Below, one piece after another: positions 41,882 through 50,139 of a stretch of 64,000 bases of DNA (positions are counted from its first letter, which is position 1; each line of letters starts with the position of its first letter). Location: NCBI RefSeq assembly GCF_014268505.2, contig NZ_JABWQP020000001.1, forward strand, positions 868,001-932,000, read 5' to 3'. This stretch comes from Pseudomonas khorasanensis. Its GTDB lineage: Bacteria > Pseudomonadota > Gammaproteobacteria > Pseudomonadales > Pseudomonadaceae. Below the pieces are notes generated by a model that was given only the letters and a program-made list of their open reading frames with translations, did not search any database and had not been told where the DNA came from. Made by a program: the position numbers and the translations under genes.

Positions 41882-42862
41882 ATGTCATTCACCGAACCCG
41901 CAGGACGCGTCAACCTCAGCGATTACCGCTCCTCTGAAAGCAAACCCGAACCATGGGTCAACCATGCCGCGACCATCGACAGCGACGTCGCGCAATACTT
42001 CCTTGTCAGCGCCCGCTGCGGCTGCTTCATGCAGGCCGCACGCAGCCTGAATGTGCGCTCGACGCTGCTGCGCAAACAACTGGCGCAACTCGAACAGCAA
42101 CTGCAACGTTCGCTGTTCAACTTTCAGGGCAGCGCCCTCAGCCTGACCCGCGAAGGCCAGCAATTGCAGGCCCGACTCATCACCCTGGCGCATGAACGCA
42201 AACTCCCGGTGATCCAGCAACCGCTGATCCGCCTGGCCATCGCCGAATCCATCCTCCATGACATCCTCGGTCGCGACCTCATTTCACTGTTGCGTCGCAA
42301 CGCCAGCCTGCGCCTGGAAATCATCGCCCTCGACAGCGAAGTGTCCCTGCACACCGTCAACGCGGACATACTCCTTTGGCTGGCCAACGGCGAAACCGTA
42401 CATCCCGGCCCGACCTTCGCCACCACCGAACCACAACGCCTCGCGCAACTCGACTACCTGCCGCACATCGCCAAACGCTATTCGCGGGTGACAGCCCGCC
42501 CGGAAAGCCCCGAAGACCTCGCCGACTTCATGCTGGTGCAATGGCAGCCTGATCGACAGGTTGAAAGCTTTCGGCCGTGGAATGAGCTGGTGGAGCGGCG
42601 ATTGGCCGGGGTGGTGCAGATGCAGTCGTATGACTTGATGCTGGAGATGATTCGGTGCAGCGCCTGCATCGGGTTGCTGCCGGCGTACATGAGCCGCTTC
42701 GACCGTGGCCTCATCGCGCTGCCCGGATTATTCGCCCGACCGATGCAGCTACACGCGTGGCTCGCGGTCAACGCTGACTCGCAACACCTGCCCGAAGTCC
42801 AGAGCCTCACCGACCTCGTCCACCACACCTTCAACGAACGCCACGAATGGTTCGAGCCCTGA
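41882..42862 (+). CDS. LysR-family regulator next to the Ton/TpsB operon
   Basis: 326 residues. An unusually long leader (MSFTEPAGRVNLSDYRSSES) precedes a LysR-type HTH (FMQAARSLNVRSTLLRKQLAQLEQQLQRSLF), and the effector domain follows. GGGAG is 7 nt before ATG 41882. The last gene of the conserved block; from memory the syntenic P. aeruginosa gene PA0701 is also a LysR regulator. It may control the operon upstream, though a REPIN separates them. The HTH has diverged from the LysR consensus. Confidence 0.8.
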   Translation: MSFTEPAGRVNLSDYRSSESKPEPWVNHAATIDSDVAQYFLVSARCGCFMQAARSLNVRSTLLRKQLAQLEQQLQRSLFNFQGSALSLTREGQQLQARLITLAHERKLPVIQQPLIRLAIAESILHDILGRDLISLLRRNASLRLEIIALDSEVSLHTVNADILLWLANGETVHPGPTFATTEPQRLAQLDYLPHIAKRYSRVTARPESPEDLADFMLVQWQPDRQVESFRPWNELVERRLAGVVQMQSYDLMLEMIRCSACIGLLPAYMSRFDRGLIALPGLFARPMQLHAWLAVNADSQHLPEVQSLTDLVHHTFNERHEWFEP

Positions 42863-42915
42863 TGCGCTCCCACAAATTCGGCGGTGTAACCGCAGCCGCG
42901 GGAGCGGCACAAATC

Positions 42916-42950
42916 CCCTGTGGGAGCGGGCTTGCCCGCGAAGGCGTCGG
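42916..42950. repeat. Single REP sequence
   Basis: CTGTGGGAGCGGGCTTGCCC then GCGAAGGCGTCGGC: a GGGCTTGCCC variant of the REP stem, between the LysR gene and the DUF6124 gene. Confidence 0.75.
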
Positions 42951-42989
42951 CATTGCCGGCGCCTTATTCAGAGCCTGTCGTGAGACCTG

Positions 42990-43349
42990 CTACTGCGGCA
43001 ATTCCAGATTATCCAGCACCCGATTCACCGCCAGTTCCCCGAGCATGATCAGCTGTGCAATCCCCATCAGCGTCCGGCGTTGCGACGGTTTCACCAGCCC
43101 GGCGAATTCCTGGGCGATGGTTTTGGCGGAGGCGAGGGTTTCGCAAGCGTTGGCCAGCAGGTCTTCGTTTTTGGTGTCGGCGGTGACGGCGTACATCGCG
43201 CGGGGGCTGTACGGCGGTGGAGTCGAGCCGGGTGGGCAGAGGTAATGGTCGAGGGCGCGGTCGGCGGCTTGATGGAGTTTTTTTGAGTCGAGGGATTCGT
43301 AAGGGGAGGTGGGGGCGGTTTCGGGTGGGTTGGGTGTTGGTTTGATCAT
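42990..43349 (-). CDS. DUF6124-family protein
   Basis: 119 residues from ATG 43349 (GGAG 8 nt upstream). The opening MIKPTPNPPETAPTSPYESL then DSKKLHQAADRALDHYL is the usual DUF6124 start in pseudomonads, and LLANACETLASAKTIAQEF matches its core. No function is known to me; the family is small, often multi-copy and apparently confined to Pseudomonas. The 520 bp before it form a structured leader (see the neighbouring entries). Confidence 0.85.
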   Translation of the reverse strand: MIKPTPNPPETAPTSPYESLDSKKLHQAADRALDHYLCPPGSTPPPYSPRAMYAVTADTKNEDLLANACETLASAKTIAQEFAGLVKPSQRRTLMGIAQLIMLGELAVNRVLDNLELPQ

Positions 43350-43369
43350 TGTGAGACTCCGTGGTTGAT

Positions 43370-43483
43370 TTAGCCGCCACGGCTCATCGCTAAACAAGTA
43401 AAGGTGGCGGCTGTACGCAGGTTAGCGATCCGGGTCACAGAAACCCCGGGTAGACCCGAAGGTCTCCCACGCACAGCCACCAT
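43370..43483 (-). CDS. Possible leader peptide (Ash-like) before DUF6124
   Basis: 37 codons from ATG 43483, reading MVAVRGRPSGLPGVSVTRI then ANLRTAATF and ending GG-stop 20 bp before the DUF6124 start. The GRPxGLPG pattern resembles the tail of phage P4-like Ash proteins, only a memory-based resemblance. It is embedded in RNA hairpins, so it may be a translated leader that controls DUF6124, or only a by-product of a conserved RNA. A longer open frame runs upstream to 43804 but begins inside a REP. Confidence 0.35.
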   Translation of the reverse strand: MVAVRGRPSGLPGVSVTRIANLRTAATFTCLAMSRGG

Positions 43484-43581
43484 GACATCAAGTGCAGATC
43501 CGAAAAACTGCAATTGAGACTGGGCGTTGGTGCGTCTGTAAGGTGTCGGATCGCTAAACCCGATCGCTGATTCGTCAGCGA
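43422..43581 (-). promoter_or_regulatory. Structured leader of the DUF6124 gene
   Basis: Within the 528 bp between DUF6124 and the acetyltransferase gene there is a 10-bp perfect inverted repeat, TTAGCGATCC (43422-43431) with GGATCGCTAA (43548-43557). Two hairpins also lie here: AGACC-CGAA-GGTCT at 43452-43465 (UUCG loop on the minus strand) and TCGCTGA-TTCG-TCAGCGA at 43564-43581. The density suggests a folded RNA leader rather than coding DNA. Confidence 0.45.
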
Positions 43582-43772
43582 CCGGACCACAATAGAACCC
43601 GCCCCCAAGGCGCACAAGCCGGCGGATTCTGGCGTAGCTGTAGGCAATGGCGCAAGAAGTTGTAGCCTGGAAGGCGTGTCTGGAGGTGTCTTTTAAACAG
43701 TGGAGTTTAAAAGGCGAAAAAATGGCGACTGCACGGTAGACGTTCGTGCCGGGAAACATGTGTTGGGGGTGA

Positions 43773-43805
43773 GGCCGCTTTCGCGAGCAGGCTCGCTCCC
43801 ACAAT
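43773..43805. repeat. Single REP sequence
   Basis: CGCTTTCGCGAGCAGGCTCG then CTCCCACA, in the gap upstream of the acetyltransferase gene. Confidence 0.75.
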
Positions 43806-43877
43806 TTTTAATCTCGCCAGTTTCCAGGTCGGCGGTTTAGAGTAAGCAGCCATACTCAGATCACGGACAGATCCCCC

Positions 43878-44396
43878 ATGGCAGACCCAACCCCCACGAT
43901 CCACCTCGAACGCTCCACCGAATCCCACCTCGAAGGCATCACCGCGCTCTACAACGACCCCGCTGTCGCGCGACAAGTGCTGCAGATGCCGTTCCAGTCC
44001 AGCGAAGTCTGGCGTCAGCGACTTCAAGCCGACAATGAACGCGCGTTGAAACTGGTGGCGCTGCACCAGGGCGTGGTCATCGGCAATCTGGGGCTGGAGG
44101 CGTATTCACGGATGCGTCGCGCCCACGCTGGAAGTTTCGGCATGGCCGTTGCGGTGGCATGGCAGGGCAAGGGCGTCGGTTCGAAACTGTTGTCGGCAGC
44201 GCTGGACGTCGCCGACAACTGGATGAACCTGCACCGCGTCGAACTCACGGTCTACGCCGATAACGAGGCGGCCATCGGCCTCTATCGCAAGTTCGGCTTC
44301 GAGCCCGAAGGGCTGTTTCGCGATTACGCGGTACGCGACGGGCAGTGGGTCGACACCCTGAGCATGGCCCGTCTGTGCGGTTCATCGAAAACCTGA
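43878..44396 (+). CDS. GNAT-family N-acetyltransferase
   Basis: 172 residues. PTIHLERSTESHLEGITALY at the front, the acetyl-CoA loop VAWQGKGVGSKLLSAALDV near 92-110 (Q/R-x-x-G-x-G/A), and NEAAIGLYRKFGFEPEGLFR near 133-152, typical of YhhY/SpeG-type enzymes. The acceptor is unknown. Convergent with the racemase gene, one base apart at the stops. Confidence 0.9.
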   Translation: MADPTPTIHLERSTESHLEGITALYNDPAVARQVLQMPFQSSEVWRQRLQADNERALKLVALHQGVVIGNLGLEAYSRMRRAHAGSFGMAVAVAWQGKGVGSKLLSAALDVADNWMNLHRVELTVYADNEAAIGLYRKFGFEPEGLFRDYAVRDGQWVDTLSMARLCGSSKT

Positions 44397-44397
44397 A

Positions 44398-45090
44398 TCA
44401 GTCGCCCAAGGCGAACGCCACCGCCGACTGTGCATGCAACTCGGTGGTGTCAAGCAGGGGCAGGGCGCTGTGTTCGGGTTTGATCAGCAGGCCGATTTCG
44501 GTACAACCGAGGATGATCGCCTGAGCGCCACGCGCAGTGAGAGATTCGATCACCCGCTGGTAGGTCTGGCGTGAGGTTTCGCTGATCACGCCGACGCAGA
44601 GTTCGTCATAGATGATCCGGTGCACGTCCTTGCGCTCGGCTTCGTCCGGCACCAACACCGTCAGGCCCTGGTCGATGAGGCGTTGCTTGAGAAAGTCCTG
44701 TTCCATGGTGAACGCGGTGCCGAGCAGCCCTACGGTGCGTGCTCCGATGTCTACAGCAGCTTGCGCCGCGGGTTCGGCAATGTGCAGAAACGGAATGCTG
44801 ATCGCGGCCTGAATCTGCTCCGCGACCTTGTGCATCGTGTTGGTACACAGCACCACGCATTCGGCGCCACCCGCTTCAAGCCGGCGCGCCGCATCCACCA
44901 GAATCGCCGCTGCATCATCCCAGCGCCCGGTGTGCTGGGCCTGTTCAACCGGGCCGAAGTCGACGCTGTGCATCAGCAATCGCGCCGAGCGCAGCGGCCC
45001 GAGGCGATCGCGAACCTGTTGGTTGATGAGGCGATAGTATTCGGCGCTGGACTCCCAGCTCATGCCGCCGATAAGGCCGATGGTGCGCAT
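44398..45090 (-). CDS. Aspartate/glutamate racemase family protein
   Basis: 230 residues, YgeA-like. MRTIGLIGGMSWESSAEYYR at the start; catalytic Cys in CVVLCTNTMHKVA (near 81) and in AIILGCTEIGLLI (near 195). The paired cysteines are intact, so cofactor-independent racemisation of an acidic or broader amino acid is expected. The region 45091-45384 downstream of its start holds no gene that I can see. Confidence 0.9.
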   Translation of the reverse strand: MRTIGLIGGMSWESSAEYYRLINQQVRDRLGPLRSARLLMHSVDFGPVEQAQHTGRWDDAAAILVDAARRLEAGGAECVVLCTNTMHKVAEQIQAAISIPFLHIAEPAAQAAVDIGARTVGLLGTAFTMEQDFLKQRLIDQGLTVLVPDEAERKDVHRIIYDELCVGVISETSRQTYQRVIESLTARGAQAIILGCTEIGLLIKPEHSALPLLDTTELHAQSAVAFALGD

Positions 45091-45384
45091 TTGAGTTCCT
45101 CGGGTAGTGGCTTGTCATTTGATCAAGGCCAGCCCGAAGTTTGCGATTATTCACCGTGATTGGCCAGTCGGACATCCACTGTATCGCTCATCGTTATTAC
45201 AAGTGTCACGATGTTTTCCAGCAAGCTAATGCCTGAAATCCGCCGGCAGGTCGGCAAAACTTGTGGCCACTCCATCGCTCTTGAGCGAAGTGAAAATCTG
45301 CGCTATTAAGCCTGTCTCCGTGTCGGCAGGAAAAGTACCCCCCGACGTTGATTTCTTTCTTGAGATTCGCTGATGCATGGGCTC

Positions 45385-46321
45385 TCAAGGCTTGACCAGT
45401 TGGTCGGACTCGACGTACTGGAACGTGGCCTCGCTGGCAGGGGTCGAGGGAGGAAACAGGCGGATGACGGGCACCCATATCCTTCGGGTGGTGGAATTGT
45501 AGAAATCCTGCTGGTTACCCCGAGCTTCGGCCAAACCGGCATTGCTTCCGCCGGCGATAAAGAAAAACGCCATGAGCGGTAGGGTGTCTTGCAGATTTTG
45601 CGGCCAGGTCTTGATTACTAATTCATTCTGTTCAGTGAAATGCGTCGGATTCTGGCTCAACATTCCACGCGCTCTCACCGATTGATAGAAAGGCATCGCG
45701 GCCGGCTTGCCGGTCGCCTCTGAAACATCGAAGCCGCACTGGCGGATGTGGTGGCTATTGGGTGAGTTGTCCCACACGCTTTTCCACTGCTCGGCAGTGG
45801 TCACTCCTGCACTCTGGCAGCGTTGGCTGGTTGCCGGATACGAAGCGTGATGACCGCAAGGTGTCGTGCGGTTCCAAGTCCAGCCATCGATTGGAAATGA
45901 ACACAATACATCGAGATTGACCTTGTCTTGCGGGGCGCCAAATATTGGATAAAGGATGTAGCCGTTGCCGTGTCCCCAGGCGACGCGGCCGTATTTTGAG
46001 TCCGCCCTCAGGTAGGAAAATGAAACGCCGTTGTTCTTGACAGACGTCGGACTCGGGTTCCAGACGTGGTGGGTTTCACCTGGCTTTTTATCCGTGACCC
46101 GGAAGATGATGCCTGAACAAAGAAAGGCGGGCTGGTTGGCGGACTCATGACAGTTCTGGGAATTTCGAGTTGTACAAGGTGGTTAGCCATTCGACGACTT
46201 GCGGGCCAGTCATGGCCACTTGCGAATTGTTGCTGGCCCTATGCTCGATCGGTGGGTGTGTGGCCGTTTGGGCACAACCCAAGAGGGTGGCAATCGAAAC
46301 TGAAAGAATGAAATTTTTCAT
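45385..46321 (-). pseudogene. Frameshifted halovibrin-like lipoprotein gene
   Basis: Two frames together encode a protein parallel to the intact gene at 47241-48170. The first frame starts at ATG 46321 with a lipoprotein signal (MKNFILSVSIATLLGC) and runs to LYNSKFPELS, then TGA at 46145. The other frame continues from about 46155 with NCHESANQPAFLCSGIIFRV, VWNPSPTSVKNNGVSFSYLR and so on to 45385. The shift is +1 (or -2) around 46150-46160. The second part keeps AFFFIAGGSNAGLAEARGNQ. Unless sequencing error or programmed frameshift is involved, the product is truncated. Promoter with a lux box is intact. Confidence 0.75.
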
Positions 46322-46408
46322 TTTGCTGTTCCATGCGTCCTGTTTATTTGTCGTCGCGGCGGCAACATCCTCGCTATGCAATTAAACGTTAACCTGGTTG
46401 TCCAGTGC

Positions 46409-46428
46409 ACCTGTCAGAACTGACAGGT
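46409..46428. promoter_or_regulatory. lux-box-like palindrome (LuxR-type regulator site)
   Basis: ACCTGTCAG-AA-CTGACAGGT, a perfect 9+2+9 palindrome with CT-N12-AG, as in LuxR/LasR boxes. It lies 88 bp before the halovibrin-like pseudogene and 113 bp before the gene at 46541. A TTTAAT element at 46383-46388 (minus strand) suits a -10 for the lipoprotein direction. Confidence 0.7.
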
Positions 46429-46540
46429 AATTACAACAATTTCTACCGTCTGTCGGTTTAATGGGGCGTGGAACTTAAACGTACGTACGCGCATTGATCT
46501 GCCACTATCCGTTCTCACAGGCTAATCGAGGACCGTGTTC

Positions 46541-47032
46541 ATGAACGATGTACAGCAACTGGGCGAAATGCTTCGCCACTATGCCGACAGTGAAGCGCAC
46601 AAGAAGCAACTGTTCGAGACGCAATCGGCAACCTGGGCCGCACGGATCACCGAGTTGTTCGGGCACATTCAGCGATGGCTCGAACCGGTGCAGACGCCGG
46701 GTTTGCTGGAGGTGAGTCGGGAACCGTATGTGGCGTTCGGGCCGAGCATTCCTGTGGAGACGTCGACCTTCAACACCGAAAAGCTGAGCATCGTGATTGC
46801 CGGCAAATCGGTGGAGTTTGTGCCGGATGTGATGGGCAGTGGCGGGCAGATTTCGCTGGCGGTGGCGGGGCTGACGGCGGCGCGTTATGGGAGTATTTCG
46901 CTGGTCGGGTTGCCGGATGGGCAGTGGCAGTGGCGCAAGACCAACGGGTTGAAGGATCCGGATATGTTTGTGTTTGATGAGAATTTTTTGGCGTTGCAGC
47001 TACAAAGCTTGATTCCGCGTGACCGCGTTTGA
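46541..47032 (+). CDS. Hypothetical protein, 163 residues
   Basis: From ATG 46541 (GAGGA about 9 nt upstream). The first half is helical and charged (MNDVQQLGEMLRHYADSEAH), the second half beta-rich (SIVIAGKSVEFVPDVMGSGG, ISLAVAGLTAARYGSISLVG). No signal peptide or membrane segment. I do not recognise the family. Divergent from the halovibrin-like pseudogene and sharing the lux-box region, so it might be quorum-controlled too. A GC-rich stem with T-tract follows. Confidence 0.65.
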   Translation: MNDVQQLGEMLRHYADSEAHKKQLFETQSATWAARITELFGHIQRWLEPVQTPGLLEVSREPYVAFGPSIPVETSTFNTEKLSIVIAGKSVEFVPDVMGSGGQISLAVAGLTAARYGSISLVGLPDGQWQWRKTNGLKDPDMFVFDENFLALQLQSLIPRDRV

Positions 47033-47037
47033 GACCC

Positions 47038-47096
47038 AAAGCCCCCGACCTTCTCCTCTCCTCGAAAAGGGGAACGGGAGCAGGTAGGGGGCTTTT
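47038..47096 (+). terminator. Stem-loop with T-tract after the 163-residue gene
   Basis: AAAGCCCCC (47038-47046) pairs with GGGGGCTTT and is followed by four T (47087-47096). The loop is long, about 40 nt, with its own CTCCTCTCC/GGGAACGGGAG complement. Confidence 0.5.
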
Positions 47097-47101
47097 CAGT
47101 T

Positions 47102-47218
47102 TCAGGAAATCAGCGTGCCGTCCTCGTTGATCGCCCGCCACATCCACGCAATGTACGAAACCGTGCCGATGGTCGCTAGCCAGAATGGTGCCTTCGCTCG
47201 GGGCCAATGACCTTGGAC
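47102..47218 (-). other. Possible short coding remnant
   Basis: On the minus strand a 38-codon open stretch ends [19 protein letters not shown] then [11 protein letters not shown] and stop. It has a hydrophobic helix and a natural-looking tail but no ATG, GTG or TTG in frame. It may be the end of a decayed membrane-protein gene or chance. Confidence 0.3.
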
Positions 47219-47240
47219 ACGTGATGTTCAACTCATCAAC

Positions 47241-48170
47241 TCAGGGCGTTACTACCTGATCGGCTGTAATGTAGGTGAACGTCGCCTTCCCGGCGACGGT
47301 TGTCGCAGGTGTCAGCCGAATGATCGGCACCACCATTTTCGGGCTGGTAGAGTTGTAAAAGTCCTTCTGGTTGTATTGGGCATCCGCCAACCCCGCGTTG
47401 GAGCCTCCGGCGATGAAGAAGAACGCCATGATCGGAAAAGTGTTCGGATTGCGTGAAGTCCAGGTTTTTATCAGTACTTCATTATGTTCGTTTACCCCCG
47501 TCACAGCCGCTAACGCTCTGGCTCGTATGGATTGATAGAACGCCGGGCCAGCCAGTTGATTGCGATCGTCCGAGATATCGAAACCGCATTGACGCTGATT
47601 GGGAGTCCCCCCCGGGATTTTCCACACCACATACCACTGCTCGGCCGAGGTCACCCCGGCGTTATGGCAGAGCTGACTTTGTACGGGGTAGGTGGGGTGG
47701 GCGACGCAAACAGCTGTGTCTGAGCGTGTCCACGTCCACGCGTCGTACGGATAAATGCAACGATAGTCCAGATCTTCCTTGTCGGCGGGCGCTCCAAAAA
47801 TCGGATAGAGCATATAACCATTGCCATTGCCCCAGGCGAGGCGGCTGAAGTTAGCATCCTGGCGCAAATAGGAAAACGACACGCCTCCACTTTTCACCGA
47901 TTGCGGGCTCGGATCCCAAACCTTGTATTTGTTGGCGGGGTCTTTCACCGTGACTCGCAGGGTTACTCCGGAGCACAGGAAGGCAGGTTGCGCGTCGGAG
48001 TTGTTGCAATTGGGAAGTTTAAGATCGTACAACGTCGTCAGTTGCTCGGCGATTGCCGGTCCGTTTAGAACCTGTACCCCTTTGACGTCGATGACGTCCG
48101 GCGGCTGAATAGTCGTCTGGGAGCAACCCAACAGCAGGGTGAGTAATAGTGATGCAATTAACTTGTGCAT
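47241..48170 (-). CDS. Halovibrin (HvnA)-like secreted lipoprotein
   Basis: 309 residues; lipoprotein signal MHKLIASLLLTLLLGC with lipobox LLGC and AAGGA before ATG 48170. Body motifs: FLCSGVTLRVTVKDP, VWDPSPQSVKSGGVSFSYLR, LAWGNGNGYMLYPIFGAP, and AFFFIAGGSNAGLADAQYNQ near the end. These resemble, from memory, the halovibrin HvnA family of Vibrio fischeri (reported ADP-ribosyltransferases); the match and activity are not proven. Parallel, about 55-60% by eye, to the pseudogene at 45385. A lux-box half-site CTGCCAGGT lies at 48284-48292. Confidence 0.6.
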   Translation of the reverse strand: MHKLIASLLLTLLLGCSQTTIQPPDVIDVKGVQVLNGPAIAEQLTTLYDLKLPNCNNSDAQPAFLCSGVTLRVTVKDPANKYKVWDPSPQSVKSGGVSFSYLRQDANFSRLAWGNGNGYMLYPIFGAPADKEDLDYRCIYPYDAWTWTRSDTAVCVAHPTYPVQSQLCHNAGVTSAEQWYVVWKIPGGTPNQRQCGFDISDDRNQLAGPAFYQSIRARALAAVTGVNEHNEVLIKTWTSRNPNTFPIMAFFFIAGGSNAGLADAQYNQKDFYNSTSPKMVVPIIRLTPATTVAGKATFTYITADQVVTP

Positions 48171-48402
48171 GATTATTTCCTTATTGATATCTATCGTGGA
48201 TAGCGATAAGTGTTTTTCAGGTGGCTCACTTCTCGGCGCCTAAATCAGTGCCGGTTAAAAAGGGTGGAACTAGTACGCCTGACCTGCCAGGTTAAATCTG
48301 AAAGTTGCGGAGCCCGTTGCACTAGTTGAAAATGCTACGCAAAGTTGCTATTGGCACGCATGTGGCCCCGCAGTAGTGAACCTGTGCCTTGAAATGACCC
48401 CT

Positions 48403-49773
48403 TTAAAGGGAAACCTTCAAATACGGCGAAAAGATGATGGCGTCCGAACTGCTTGTGCGTCTGATGGAGTAGTTAAAATAGCCTGTCTTGCCGCGGTTGT
48501 TGCTCACCCAGCCCGGTGGAATTGAGAAGCTCATGTAAGGACCCTGAATATAGGTTGCCTCTACGCTGTCGAGCCTTTGCTGACCATCAATGGTTAACGA
48601 GATACGGACTGTATAAGCTGCCTCGAGAGGGTTCGGGGCATATAGCCTGAGATTGTCCAGACCTGAACTGATTGTGGGGACACCGAGTAAATGTTTCTGG
48701 CGAAGGATGCTGACGTCAAGGTCTTTGGAAGGAAGATCTTCTGTGGTGCCTGGAAGCCTGACCGTGTATTTGAACTCAATCTTGTGGCCGATCGAGTCAA
48801 CAATCACTCGACGAAGGATCCGAAACGTCAATATCTGCCCGGCAGACGTCACTGGTTGTATATCGCTAAGGTAAGTTTCGGCGCGTCCGATGCACTGGAC
48901 TCTGACGGTTTGTCCAACATTGGAACCCAGGTAGTTCACGACCACGGTGGCGTGAGCATTGTCATAAAAGTCTTTCTCGAAATTCAAAGTCGTCCCGTTC
49001 GCTTCCTTGGCCTCCAGCACTTTGGGTGCGAGTAAATCCAGAACGGGCTGTTTCACATGCACATCGATGGAGGTTGTACTCGACCATATCGCATCCGGGC
49101 CAGAGGTATTGCCGAGTTGGTCCGTGACCCGATAACGCAAGGTAAACCGGGGGTTGTCTTGCCAGAAGTCGTTCGTGAACAAAGTGATGACCACCAGCCC
49201 GGCAGAAGCCTCTTGAGTCGTAACGGTGTGGTTTACATCCCTGCCATCACATTGAAGTGTGATGACATCCTGCGCACGCAGGGAGGTGTAGCGCAAGGTG
49301 ACGTCCACGCCCTTGGCGGCGCGGGCTGCATCGACACCATGGGTGACGACGTCAATGGGCAATGTCATATAGAGAAATGGGTTGTCGCCTGACCCGGACA
49401 CCTCGCCCCCCGGGCGCGGCAGGTTGTAAAGTAAGGTGCGTGGCGCCGAGGTTTCGGGAGTGGAACTGCCTAGACGAGTGACTGCCAGCTGCAGACCATT
49501 GATGCCGTCGTTAAGAATATCCGGCAAGTACAAGATGAACCGCTTGTTCTCCTCTCCCGGTTGAATAGTCTTCCCGATACCTGTCGCGCTCCCGTTGCTC
49601 AGCAGCTTGGCATTGTCACCGGAGCTCATATTTAACCAGGGATCGATCCAGACCTGTAAACCCTGAGAGGTCCGCAATGACAGCGGTACTCCCCCTTCTG
49701 GCTTGCCCGGATGGTCAACCGGAGTTACCCATCCGGGGATGATCACCTTGGCTATTACCAATGCGTTGGTCAT
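48403..49773 (-). CDS. Large beta-rich hypothetical protein (Ig-like repeats)
   Basis: 456 residues, no signal peptide or membrane helix. Three or more beta-sandwich-like units can be seen (about 1-120, 120-245, 250-350, 350-456) with Ser/Thr/Val-rich strands and few motifs. Similar proteins with repeated Ig-like domains are common in P. fluorescens and have no known role. GGAG precedes ATG 49773 and a lux-box palindrome lies 76 bp upstream, so it may be quorum-controlled. The gene ends 232 bp before the HvnA-like start in the same direction. Confidence 0.7.
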   Translation of the reverse strand: MTNALVIAKVIIPGWVTPVDHPGKPEGGVPLSLRTSQGLQVWIDPWLNMSSGDNAKLLSNGSATGIGKTIQPGEENKRFILYLPDILNDGINGLQLAVTRLGSSTPETSAPRTLLYNLPRPGGEVSGSGDNPFLYMTLPIDVVTHGVDAARAAKGVDVTLRYTSLRAQDVITLQCDGRDVNHTVTTQEASAGLVVITLFTNDFWQDNPRFTLRYRVTDQLGNTSGPDAIWSSTTSIDVHVKQPVLDLLAPKVLEAKEANGTTLNFEKDFYDNAHATVVVNYLGSNVGQTVRVQCIGRAETYLSDIQPVTSAGQILTFRILRRVIVDSIGHKIEFKYTVRLPGTTEDLPSKDLDVSILRQKHLLGVPTISSGLDNLRLYAPNPLEAAYTVRISLTIDGQQRLDSVEATYIQGPYMSFSIPPGWVSNNRGKTGYFNYSIRRTSSSDAIIFSPYLKVSL

Positions 49774-49848
49774 TTGAATGCACTCCTGTTATCGGCGGTC
49801 CGGTTTCACGCCGGGCAGCTTATTGAACAAGAGAAAACGCAGGGAGAC

Positions 49849-49868
49849 ACCTGTCAGATCTGACAGGT
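49849..49868. promoter_or_regulatory. lux-box-like palindrome (LuxR-type regulator site)
   Basis: ACCTGTCAG-AT-CTGACAGGT, identical to the site at 46409 except for one central base. It sits 76 bp before the Ig-like protein gene. The rest of 49774-50139 contains no gene that I can see. Confidence 0.7.
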
Positions 49869-50139
49869 CGGGGTGTAATCGTGCTACCGCTCGTCGAATA
49901 TTGGGAGCGTGCGATCCTCTGACGGCAAGTCTGCGGATTGCGTATCAAAGAAACAGGCTCACGATAGCGGTTAATGTCACTTCATACGAAGCCGGCATAC
50001 CGCCATCGTGAGCAGGTTCACTCGTGGGATCGGCGCCAATCCGGCATTTTTCCTTGGGTCACTGATGGCCTTTTGGTAGAGTCGCCGTCGCCAGCGGGTT
50101 TTCGGCTGGACGATGGAACCGAAGAAGGGAGTCTTATCA

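Noticed and set aside
43370-43804. A 144-residue minus-strand protein
   Set aside because: Its first part is translated REP sequence and it lacks a ribosome site; only the last 37 codons are kept as a possible leader peptide.
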